A stretch of DNA of 18,175 nt from Prevotella sp. UBA1378 (GTDB taxonomy: Bacteria; Bacteroidota; Bacteroidia; Bacteroidales; Bacteroidaceae): the NCBI GenBank assembly GCA_002305505.1, contig DBRC01000015.1:1-18175 (forward strand), given 5' to 3'. Position numbers and translations under genes: made by a program. Numbering within the stretch: position 1 is the stretch's first letter; the number at the start of each line of letters is the position of its first letter. The notes below the pieces were generated by a model. It was given only the letters and a program-made list of their open reading frames with translations, ran no database searches and had not been told where the DNA came from. This document shows positions 1 through 5,521 of the stretch, in pieces.

Positions 1-22
1 TGGCTTATCCCGAACTCGGGTA
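1..22 (+). repeat. Partial copy of the dispersed repeat at the window edge
   Basis: The 22 bases match the reverse complement of 18029-18050 exactly and share GCTTATCCCGAACT with copy 1 (2818-2831). It begins where the carboxylesterase frame stops resembling its family. The rest of the copy would lie outside the window. Confidence 0.72.
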
Positions 23-579
23 AACAACTGGTCGAGCAGGCCATAATTGCCCGAGTGTCCGCCTTTCGACTCCTTAGACAATCCGGGGTGCGCCATAAAC
101 CCCAAAGCCCCCGTCCGGTATTCTATACTGACCATTACTATCCCGCGCTTAGCCATGTTTTTCCATAATTCCGTTCCATACCATTCCGTTTGAAACCCTC
201 CCCCGTGAATCCATACCATCACGGGCAAGCATTCGGACGGGGTTTCTGCAGGAGTAACCACCGAAAGATAAAGACAATCCTCGCTCATTTCCGGATAGAA
301 CCCATTCCGCGATATCTGCGGTGGCCAAGCCCCCAGTCCGGTCACATTCCTGACACCGGTCCATGGCTTAACCGGCTGCGGGGCCCGCCAACGGAGCTCG
401 CCCACCGGCGGTGCTGCATACGGAATCCCTTTGTATACGGCAAGGCCATCCTGATCTCTTTCACCCTCTATTATCCCCGAATCAATATGTATCCTGACTG
501 GAGAGCTGTCTTTTTCATGGGCTAATCCCAGCATTACATACAAGGCACAAAAGCTTGTCATCAACCATGTTTTCATCAT
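1..579 (-). pseudogene. Secreted type-B carboxylesterase, N-terminal part only
   Basis: The minus-strand frame from ATG 577-579 is open to the window edge (193 residues). It begins with a hydrophobic signal-like segment (MMKTWLMTSFCALYVMLGLA). Then come family motifs of type-B carboxylesterases: YKGIPYAAPPVGELRWRAPQ (about residues 50-69), SEDCLYLSV (about 98-106), the oxyanion-hole motif HGGGF (125-129), and SGNYGLLDQ near residue 183. After LLDQLF the sequence stops resembling the family, which normally continues into a helix of the form ALxWVxxNI and later the GxSxG nucleophile. That divergence coincides with the 22-bp repeat at positions 1-22, so the catalytic Ser half is missing here. 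The start lies 4 nt after the rhamnosidase stop, so the two formed an operon. A role in deacetylating plant polysaccharide is inferred from that neighbour. The family call is firm. Whether the truncation is biological or an assembly edge cannot be decided here. Confidence 0.8.
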
Positions 580-583
580 ATTG

Positions 584-1137
584 TCAAAAATTAAATTGAT
601 TTTCACCTTCCCGGAGTTGATACTCCTTTCCTTCCCATACAAGAAAGCCCCCGACCGCCTGTGGCAGTTCTATCTTTACCAGCCATTTCTTGCCTTTCCT
701 CTCATATCCGGCACGTATAGTGCCCGACGGATGGGGCATTTCCCCACAGGCTTTATTCAACGTACCGAGATGAGGCACTATCTTCACTTTCCCGAATCCG
801 GGCGCATCAGAGTCTATCCCCAAAACAATCCTGAAAAATTCGATGTTCGGGCTGGCTCCCCAAGCGTGACAATCTGAACGGGTATTCATCGTCTTAGAAT
901 CTTCCCCCCAGGTAGTCATTCCCAGCTTCATGTATTCACGCCACACATCCAGATGTTCCAGATACTCGTTGCCCAATCCCACCTTGGCCAATGCCCGGTT
1001 CAGATAATATTGAAAATAAATAGATGCCCTGGCTAAATCGGTCTGCGAAAGCATCCGCCTGAAAAGAGCCTGCGCCTCATCCCCCTGGACGATGCCGGTG
1101 AGAATGGCCAGCGTGTTGGCATGCTGCGAGAAAATGT
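584..1137 (-). pseudogene. Alpha-L-rhamnosidase (GH78-like), C-terminal fragment
   Basis: The minus-strand reading frame is open from the IS junction at 1137 to the TGA at 584-586, giving about 184 residues with no start of its own at the break. It reads NIFSQHANTLAILTGIV, then WREYMKLGMTTWGED, then TRSDCHAWGASPNIEFFR, then a beta-sandwich tail. This is the C-terminal half of the (alpha/alpha)6 catalytic domain plus the C-terminal domain of bacterial alpha-L-rhamnosidases, which release terminal L-rhamnose from pectin and glycosides. Full family members are several hundred residues longer, so the sugar-binding and general-acid part is missing. The upstream part is not found beyond the insertion sequence at 1138-2729. 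An internal ATG at 1052-1054 could start a 156-residue product, but that would not be a functional enzyme. Confidence 0.83.
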
Positions 1138-1157
1138 TTCGACCTGTACGGTTGAAA
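1138..1157. repeat. IS left terminal inverted repeat, 20 bp
   Basis: This is the exact reverse complement of 2710-2729. It lies 9 bp beyond the transposase stop codon and abuts the truncated rhamnosidase frame. Confidence 0.93.
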
Positions 1158-1165
1158 AAAACTAA

Positions 1166-2392
1166 TCATCCAGCCATCCGAAAGCTTATTCTACGTTCTT
1201 TCAGCCATGTATCCATTTCTCCGTTAATCATTGATGCAGTAATAACGGCAAGTGATCCGCTTCCTTTTATTGACCACGACATGCCGTTGTGCTTCTGTCG
1301 GTTCGCTACAACTAAATCATTTGCTTTTTCTACACGGTTGCTTGAAATACGCAGTCCCAGTTCATGGCGCAGCGCATAGCATGTCAGGTTTGGTGACTTC
1401 CGGCTTATATACCCCTTGAGTTCTTCAATCTTTATGGGATTCTTGATATGGGATTTCTTCAATGCCTCCAGATACTTGATGGCCTTCCCGCTTCTTCCAG
1501 TCCAAAGTATGGATACCAGTTCTTTCTTGATCTGCTGCTTCTCGTCTTTTGAACCTTTTATCGCCATGCTAAGGAACTCATTGCATTTCTTCTTCAGGTG
1601 TAGCCAGTCGAGTATGATGGTATGCTGCCTGAATCCGAAGAACTTCCCGATGTAGTCGCGGATACAGGTGGCTCCATCGGAAAAGAATATAAGACGGTGG
1701 TTTTCCATTAGACCGTTTCCAAGGAGAAGGGCTACGAGCTGCTTGAAGGCCTTCTCCATGCCTATTGCCGTCAAGGTATACTGCTTTTCACCGGCCTGGA
1801 CATGTATGACTGTATTTTCAATGAACGACCTGTCCTTCTTGCGCTTTCCCTTACGCTCAGGCTTCTGGTACCTTACGCCAATGTCGTCAACGCTGATATA
1901 GCAGCACTCCTGAGTACCATCTTCTATATCAGATGTAGAAGCATCGTATTTCAGCTTATCCGCACGATCCCTTCCCCTGTTGTACTCCGTGATCAGGCGA
2001 CGTGCCTGATCCTCCCCTATGACCGGCGGGAGATTTGGGTGTATGACCGGAAATGGCACGGATGCCCCGTCTGCAATGATTCCGCTTTGCTTGTCGACAT
2101 GACGTGAATCCAGTATTTCCTCAGCCTTGGATTCGTAGCCCTCGGACAATGACTTGCCATACGGTTCCACCCAATCTTCCAAGGTGGATGCCTTCATGCT
2201 TTTGGCCTCATCGCGGTGAAGGACGCGATTTAAGGCCTCTGTCGTGTCACGGTAGCTGAGTTTGCTGACCAACCGCAGGCTTAATTCGCTATAAGACCCG
2301 CTGCGGAGCCGCTGTTTGGGCTTCAGGCCTTTAACGGCCTTTTTGCCCACAGCCACCGAGAAAACGCCAATCTCGCAATCTACGATTTTCAT
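1166..2392 (-). CDS. IS transposase (ISKra4-like, DDE type)
   Basis: This 408-residue protein catalyses movement of the flanking element. The N-terminal third is rich in basic residues and contains a helix-turn-helix-like stretch (about residues 28-75). The catalytic core has three spaced acidic candidates: ISVDDIG (first Asp), FFSDGATCIRDYIG with ILDWLHLKKK shortly after (second Asp), and SSNRVEKANDLV (Glu). The tail RQKHNGMSWSIKGSGSLAV resembles the C-terminal signature of ISKra4-family transposases. The LDWxH and GMSWS motifs favour ISKra4 over ISLre2, which has a similar layout. The start ATG overlaps the stop of the preceding small ORF by 4 nt (ATGA), so translation is probably coupled. 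No frameshift or stop interrupts it, so the element may be active. The family name is from motif memory, not a database search. Confidence 0.88.
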   Translation of the reverse strand: MKIVDCEIGVFSVAVGKKAVKGLKPKQRLRSGSYSELSLRLVSKLSYRDTTEALNRVLHRDEAKSMKASTLEDWVEPYGKSLSEGYESKAEEILDSRHVDKQSGIIADGASVPFPVIHPNLPPVIGEDQARRLITEYNRGRDRADKLKYDASTSDIEDGTQECCYISVDDIGVRYQKPERKGKRKKDRSFIENTVIHVQAGEKQYTLTAIGMEKAFKQLVALLLGNGLMENHRLIFFSDGATCIRDYIGKFFGFRQHTIILDWLHLKKKCNEFLSMAIKGSKDEKQQIKKELVSILWTGRSGKAIKYLEALKKSHIKNPIKIEELKGYISRKSPNLTCYALRHELGLRISSNRVEKANDLVVANRQKHNGMSWSIKGSGSLAVITASMINGEMDTWLKERRISFRMAG

Positions 2393-2640
2393 GATTTTGG
2401 CCGTTTCCTCAAAATCAGGCCCCCCTTTTTAGCCTGCTCCAACCAGGCTTGCGTAATCCCCTCGCAGATGCCGTTGCGCGCTTTCAACGCATGTCGTTCA
2501 TAATCGTCAAGGGTTGACATGAATTCTTCAAGGTCATACAGATTTGGATCATCTGGTATCTCCTCTTCAACACGCTTCGTTATCTCACGACCGTCAGAGG
2601 TCGTTATCTTGGCATAAAATTCTAATTTTGACTTTCCCAT
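2389..2640 (-). CDS. Small accessory ORF of the insertion sequence
   Basis: This 83-residue acidic-then-basic protein lies inside the IS, directly upstream of the transposase and overlapping it by 4 nt. It starts MGKSKLEFYAKITTSDGREI, has an acidic middle (EEEIPDDPNLYDLEEFMSTL) and ends in a basic tail (KKGGLILRKRPKS). I recognise no catalytic motif. Its position and coupling suggest a role in transposition or its control, or the detached N-terminal part of a longer ancestral transposase. Start ATG 2638-2640 lies about 70 bp inside the right terminal repeat. It is a credible gene because of the tight ATGA overlap, but its function is unknown. Confidence 0.72.
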   Translation of the reverse strand: MGKSKLEFYAKITTSDGREITKRVEEEIPDDPNLYDLEEFMSTLDDYERHALKARNGICEGITQAWLEQAKKGGLILRKRPKS

Positions 2641-2709
2641 GTTCTTAATCGCTATATGGTTCTATACTAATAACGTAAAACGTGGGGACATATTTGTTCA
2701 AGCAGCAAA

Positions 2710-2729
2710 TTTCAACCGTACAGGTCGAA
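2710..2729. repeat. IS right terminal inverted repeat, 20 bp
   Basis: TTTCAACCGTACAGGTCGAA matches the reverse complement of 1138-1157 at all 20 positions. It lies about 70 bp upstream of the small IS ORF, leaving that gap for the IS promoter. I could not identify a clear TAnnTTTG box there. Confidence 0.93.
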
Positions 2730-2733
2730 TCTT

Positions 2734-2833
2734 TTCGCCCCCTTATCCGCCTGCTGCCCACCGCTTGCCTTTAGGGCAGCAATCCTTTTCTTTCCTTTTA
2801 CTGCAAAAACAGAAATTGCTTATCCCGAACTGG
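2734..2833 (+). repeat. Dispersed ~100-bp non-coding repeat, copy 1
   Basis: This segment begins four bases after the IS right end. By hand alignment it matches the reverse complement of 18029-18131 at roughly 75-80 percent with small gaps. Shared blocks are CTTATCCG, CTGCTGCC, GCTTGCCTT, GCAATCC, CAAAAAC and GCTTATCCCGAACT. It has no ORF. Copy 1 also holds an 8-bp stem TGCTGCCC/GGGCAGCA (2752-2759 and 2774-2781) that copy 2 does not preserve, so structure alone does not explain its conservation. It could be a dispersed intergenic repeat or a relic of a small non-autonomous element. Confidence 0.7.
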
Positions 2834-2910
2834 TGTCATAATCCATAGCATGGTACCGTTCCTTCACGTGTTGTTAACCTGCCTGTCGGTTAACCCGCTT
2901 ATACCCCAAC

Positions 2911-2942
2911 AAAAAGGGTTGGTGCAGGACTGCTACCAACCC
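2911..2942 (-). terminator. Intrinsic terminator of the candidate small RNA
   Basis: GGGTTGGT (2916-2923) pairs with ACCAACCC (2935-2942). The stem continues with GCAG/CTGC around GA, with a single-base bulge. On the minus strand the hairpin is followed by TTTTT (2915-2911). On the plus strand no T-run follows, which sets the orientation. Confidence 0.72.
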
Positions 2943-2994
2943 ATTAATTTATGTGCGATAAGAATCATCGGCAAATGGCTGATGCAGGCTTATC
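2911..2994 (-). ncRNA. Candidate small RNA with own promoter and terminator
   Basis: A consensus promoter on the minus strand (3000-3031) predicts a transcript starting near 2994. The region is free of ORFs. Just after the start is a stem of CGATAAG/CTTATCG (2956-2962 with 2989-2995) enclosing a second stem (2966-2972 with 2978-2984) around a 5-nt loop. The inner stem has one A-C mismatch on the minus RNA. The transcript would then end at the strong hairpin 2916-2942 followed by five U. Length would be about 84 nt. There is no similarity that I recognise to 6S, tmRNA, SRP RNA or RNase P RNA. Promoter, structure and terminator are seen directly; existence of the RNA is inferred. Confidence 0.5.
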
Positions 2995-2999
2995 GGTGG

Positions 3000-3031
3000 C
3001 AAATATAACATTTTAATAGATAAAATGCAAA
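3000..3031 (-). promoter_or_regulatory. Bacteroidetes-type promoter, minus strand
   Basis: Read on the minus strand this is TTTG (3031-3028), 20 bases, then TATATTTG (3007-3000). It matches the Bacteroidetes primary-sigma consensus TTTG-N19-21-TAnnTTTG at every defined base. No minus-strand coding gene follows before the hairpin at 2942, so it most likely drives the candidate small RNA. Confidence 0.65.
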
Positions 3032-3047
3032 TTTTTAAGGCGAAAAG

Positions 3048-3078
3048 TTGTGTTTTTAATATAAAAAACATATCTTTG
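3048..3078 (+). promoter_or_regulatory. Promoter of the DUF6359-type lipoprotein gene
   Basis: TATCTTTG (3071-3078) fits the TAnnTTTG -7 box and lies 26 bp upstream of the ATG. A near-consensus -33 element (TTG, 3048-3050) is 20 bases upstream. It is back to back with the minus-strand promoter at 3000-3031, leaving only 16 bp between the two -33 elements. Confidence 0.55.
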
Positions 3079-3104
3079 CCAAATAAAACGACAAAGAAAA
3101 TTGC

Positions 3105-3608
3105 ATGAAAACCAGCTTTTCCGTTCTTATATTTATATGCTCTGCCCTGCTTGCCGGATGCGAAAAACCAATTACTGTAGAAGGACAGCCGACGGGCACA
3201 AACGGCCGGGAAGATAAAATCGCTCCGATAGACACCGTAAGCACTAAATACATGACCGTAGCCGAAGCACAGGGTGCGCCTGTGGGGGAGACCATTAATG
3301 TAAAGGCGTATATCGTGGCCGCAACGAAAACGAGTATGGGCAATGCAAAATTCATCCCTCCTTTCAACGGACTGAACACTGCCATCGTACTGGCCGACGA
3401 ACCGGTAGACACAATCCACTTCCAATACCTTACCAACGAGCGGCTCTTTCCCGTATGCCTGACAGACTACAAAGACGTGAGGTCTGCACTGAACCTTGAA
3501 AACAACCCGCAGCTATGGAACCGGCTCATCTACATCAGCGGCACGAAGCAAAGGTACATGAGCTGCCCGGGAATGAAGAAAGTGCAGGGATGGAACATGG
3601 GCGAATAG
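3105..3608 (+). CDS. Lipoprotein with a DUF6359-like domain
   Basis: The product has 167 residues. The N-terminus is a lipoprotein signal, with a hydrophobic core and the lipobox LLAGC placing the acylated Cys at residue 19. It would therefore be anchored in a membrane after export. From about residue 49 the sequence YMTVAEAQGAPVGETINVKAYIVAATK, then TAIVLADEP, then FPVCLTDYKDVRSALNLENNPQLWNRLIYISGTKQRYM, resembles DUF6359, a small OB-fold-like domain common in Bacteroidales surface lipoproteins. No enzyme motif is visible and the function is unknown. The start is supported by the signal peptide and a promoter 26 bp upstream. The gene ends 4 nt from the convergent thioesterase stop, leaving no room for a terminator between them. 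Confidence 0.8.
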   Translation: MKTSFSVLIFICSALLAGCEKPITVEGQPTGTNGREDKIAPIDTVSTKYMTVAEAQGAPVGETINVKAYIVAATKTSMGNAKFIPPFNGLNTAIVLADEPVDTIHFQYLTNERLFPVCLTDYKDVRSALNLENNPQLWNRLIYISGTKQRYMSCPGMKKVQGWNMGE

Positions 3609-3612
3609 CCCT

Positions 3613-4032
3613 CTACATCAGCCCTTCCACGGGTAACGGCTGGTTCTTGCGGTAGGCCATGCCTGTAACCATACATACCAGGTTGCCGTCCTGATCGGTA
3701 ATGCGCACCTCTACGCTCGGTATCTTATGGTGGTCCATCAGTTCTACGGCCACTGCGGTCAGCACGTCACCCTCGGTTGCACTGCGCAAAAACATGATGT
3801 TGTTCTGCAAGCCAAAGGTAAGCCGGTTGCGGCTGTTCATTACTGCGGCCAAGGCTATATCGGCCAGCGTAAAATAAGCCCCGCCTTGGCATACGCCTCC
3901 GGCATTCAGGTGTTCTGCCGTAACGGTCATCGAGGCCCGGGCATATCCGTTGCGTATCTCTTCCAACCGGCAGCCTGTATTGGCTGCAAAGCGGTCATAG
4001 TTGGAAAGCAATTCTAAAAGCGTCATAATCAT
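3613..4032 (-). CDS. PaaI-like hotdog-fold acyl-CoA thioesterase
   Basis: This 139-residue cytoplasmic protein has the size of single-domain hotdog thioesterases, which hydrolyse acyl- or aryl-CoA thioesters. The signature HLNAGGVCQGGAYFTLADIALAAVMNS (about residues 41-67) matches the PaaI/YdiI pattern HxNxxGxxHGGxxxxLAD, with Gln in place of the usual His before GG. The adjacent helix and the later strand TEGDVLTAVAVELMDHHKIPSVEVRITDQDGNLVCMVTGMAYRK complete the fold. The substrate cannot be read from sequence, and no phenylacetate genes are nearby. Two in-frame starts are possible: ATG at 4030-4032, or ATG at 4024-4026 (MTLLELL). The latter fits the short leader from the predicted promoter better. 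It is divergent from the trp operon and shares its intergenic region. Confidence 0.83.
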   Translation of the reverse strand: MIMTLLELLSNYDRFAANTGCRLEEIRNGYARASMTVTAEHLNAGGVCQGGAYFTLADIALAAVMNSRNRLTFGLQNNIMFLRSATEGDVLTAVAVELMDHHKIPSVEVRITDQDGNLVCMVTGMAYRKNQPLPVEGLM

Positions 4033-4048
4033 CCAAGTAATTCGCCGG

Positions 4049-4080
4049 CAAAATTAGCCATTATATTTCAATTTATAAAA
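4049..4080 (-). promoter_or_regulatory. Probable promoter of the thioesterase gene
   Basis: On the minus strand TAATTTTG (4056-4049) fits TAnnTTTG. TTTT (4080-4077), 20 bases upstream, is one base off the TTTG -33 box. Transcription would start near 4043, about 10-17 nt before the two possible start codons. Confidence 0.45.
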
Positions 4081-4095
4081 ATAATCGGCAAAAAG

Positions 4096-4126
4096 TTTGC
4101 TGTTTAAAAGAAAATATGTAAATTTG
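4096..4126 (+). promoter_or_regulatory. trp operon promoter
   Basis: TTTG (4096-4099), exactly 19 bases, then TAAATTTG (4119-4126): a full match to the Bacteroidetes promoter consensus. Transcription should start near 4133, about 23 nt before the leader peptide ATG. No operator dyad is apparent around it, so attenuation is the visible control. Confidence 0.78.
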
Positions 4127-4155
4127 CAGCCGTAAACATAAAAACAATACGATAT

Positions 4156-4209
4156 ATGAGGCAAATGGCGAACAATGCATGGTGGTGGCGTAACTCGAGG
4201 TTGGAATAA
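4156..4209 (+). CDS. trpL: trp operon leader peptide (attenuator peptide)
   Basis: A 17-codon ORF reads MRQMANNAWWWRNSRLE followed by TAA (4207-4209), with three tandem Trp codons at 4180-4188. It lies between the operon promoter and a strong intrinsic terminator, the classical arrangement for ribosome-mediated attenuation. When charged tRNA-Trp is scarce the ribosome should stall on the UGG codons. When it is plentiful the ribosome should reach the stop codon and mask the RNA up to about 4220. The A-rich AAAAACAATACG before the ATG recurs before trpB, which supports real translation initiation. A second in-frame ATG at 4165-4167 is a possible alternative start. It is too short for ordinary gene calling. 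No other function is expected for the peptide. Confidence 0.9.
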   Translation: MRQMANNAWWWRNSRLE

Positions 4210-4218
4210 TCGCGGGAT

Positions 4219-4280
4219 ACGAAGCTGTGTATCGTCATTTAGGATATAAAAGGCTCGTCGTTACTGCGACGGGCCTTTTT
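4219..4280 (+). terminator. trp attenuator: terminator and competing antiterminator
   Basis: The terminator stem pairs 4248-4260 with 4267-4279 (13 pairs, one G-U) around a 6-nt loop, followed by a T-rich run to 4286. A competing pairing is visible: ACGAAGCT (4219-4226) can pair with GGCT...TCGT (4252-4255 and 4258-4261) across a 2-nt bulge, which would open the terminator. A small hairpin GATAC/GTATC (4216-4220 with 4229-4233) could pre-empt it. The terminator is seen directly; the antiterminator is inferred by hand pairing. Confidence 0.85.
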
Positions 4281-4312
4281 CTTTTTATACCAAGGATAAA
4301 AAAACAATACGT

Positions 4313-5521
4313 ATGAAAGAGTCTTTTATAGTAGACAAGAACGGATTTTACGGAGACTTCGGCGGTGCGTACGTGCCCGAGATTCTCTATAAGTGTGTGC
4401 ACGATTTGCAGGACACTTACCTGTCGGTCATCGAGTCGGAAGAATTCCGGAAAGAGTATCATGCACTGCTGAAAGATTATGCAGGCAGGCCTTCGCCTCT
4501 GTATCATGCCAGGCGCATGAGCGAGAAATACGGTTGCCGGCTCTACCTGAAACGCGAAGACCTGAACCACACGGGGTCGCACAAAATCAATAATACCATC
4601 GGGCAAATCCTGCTGGCCAAGAAGATGGGGAAAACCCGCGTCATAGCCGAGACGGGCGCCGGACAGCACGGTGTGGCAACGGCCACGGTTTGTGCGCTGA
4701 CAGGCATGGAGTGCGAAGTGTTCATGGGAGCCACCGACGTGGAGCGCCAACACACCAACGTAGAACGCATGAAGATGCTGGGCGCGAAGGTGCATCCCGT
4801 ATACACAGGCAACATGACGCTGAGCGACGCCTGCTCGGAAGCCATACGCGACTGGTGCTGCCACCCGTCGGACACGTTCTATATCATAGGTTCGACACTG
4901 GGCCCCCACCCCTATCCCGACATCGTGGCGCGCATGCAAAGCGTTATTTCGGAGGAAATAAAATGGCAGTTGCAGGAGAAAACCGGCCGCGACTATCCCG
5001 ACTACCTGGTGGCCTGCATCGGCGGAGGCTCAAACGCTGCAGGCACCATCTACCAGTATATCGACGACGAGCGGGTGAAGATAGTATTGGCCGAAGCCGG
5101 CGGGCAGGGTATCGAATCCGGCTACACCGCCGCTACCTTCCACCGCGGCACTGTAGGTATCCTGCATGGCTCGAAGATGTACGTCATGCAGAATGAAGAC
5201 GGACAGATACAAGAGGCCTTCAGCATCTCGGCCGGCCTCGACTATCCCGGTGCCGGTCCGATGCACTGCAACATGGCGGCCAAGAAGCGCTCCGAGGTGC
5301 TCGCCGTGAACGACGACGAAGCCATCCGGGCCGGCTATGAACTGACGCGCATGGAGGGCATCATCCCTGCCATCGAGAGTGCACATGCCGTAGCCGCCTT
5401 ACAGAAAATGTCATTCAAGAAAGACGACATCGTCGTACTGACCATAAGCGGGCGCGGCGACAAAGACGTAGAAACATACCTGAAAAATAAAAACTTGGCC
5501 GGAGAATATGGAAACTTCTAA
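4313..5521 (+). CDS. trpB: Tryptophan synthase beta chain
   Basis: This 402-residue enzyme condenses indole with L-serine to make L-tryptophan, using pyridoxal phosphate, in an alpha2-beta2 complex with TrpA. The PLP lysine is K91 in NHTGSHKINN. The PLP phosphate loop is GGGSNAAG starting at residue 237. EDLNHTG, AETGAGQHGVATAT and the C-terminal HAVAAL and SGRGDKD segments are all family-typical, and the length is usual for the main TrpB1 type. The start ATG lies about 30 nt after the attenuator and is preceded by AAAAAAACAATACG. The 3' end overlaps trpE by 14 nt. As first gene after the attenuator it is controlled by leader-peptide read-through. TrpB coming first and TrpA last is the Bacteroidales arrangement. 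Confidence 0.97.
   Translation: MKESFIVDKNGFYGDFGGAYVPEILYKCVHDLQDTYLSVIESEEFRKEYHALLKDYAGRPSPLYHARRMSEKYGCRLYLKREDLNHTGSHKINNTIGQILLAKKMGKTRVIAETGAGQHGVATATVCALTGMECEVFMGATDVERQHTNVERMKMLGAKVHPVYTGNMTLSDACSEAIRDWCCHPSDTFYIIGSTLGPHPYPDIVARMQSVISEEIKWQLQEKTGRDYPDYLVACIGGGSNAAGTIYQYIDDERVKIVLAEAGGQGIESGYTAATFHRGTVGILHGSKMYVMQNEDGQIQEAFSISAGLDYPGAGPMHCNMAAKKRSEVLAVNDDEAIRAGYELTRMEGIIPAIESAHAVAALQKMSFKKDDIVVLTISGRGDKDVETYLKNKNLAGEYGNF

Larger units (their letters stand above)
1138..2729 (-). mobile_element. ISKra4-like insertion sequence, 1592 bp
   Basis: The boundaries are set by perfect 20-bp inverted repeats: 2710-2729 reads TTTCAACCGTACAGGTCGAA and 1138-1157 is its exact reverse complement. 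Pairing ends at the next base on both the inner and outer sides. Inside are a transposase (1166-2392) and a small overlapping upstream ORF (2389-2640), both intact and on the minus strand. The ISKra4 family assignment rests on the transposase motifs. No target-site duplication is visible: the left flank ends GAAAATGT and the right flank starts TCTTTTCG. The element sits inside the rhamnosidase on its left but borders an unrelated repeat on its right. This suggests rearrangement after insertion, or a family member that makes no duplication. Confidence 0.88.

Noticed and set aside
190..525. Plus-strand ORF opposite the carboxylesterase
   Set aside because: The minus frame carries the HGGGF and other esterase motifs, while the plus frame has none.
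2873..2894. GTTAACC-N8-GGTTAAC dyad
   Set aside because: It is only 7 bp per arm, lies beyond the small-RNA terminator, has no T-run and no nearby start site. It could be an operator but nothing supports it.
3613..4032. Assigning the thioesterase to phenylacetate degradation as paaI
   Set aside because: No other phenylacetate genes are present, and hotdog thioesterases of this type have many substrates.
4235..4939. Long antisense ORF across the start of trpB, and similar antisense ORFs across the trp and pectinase genes
   Set aside because: They are shadows of strongly conserved plus-strand genes. They show low-complexity composition and no domain motifs.
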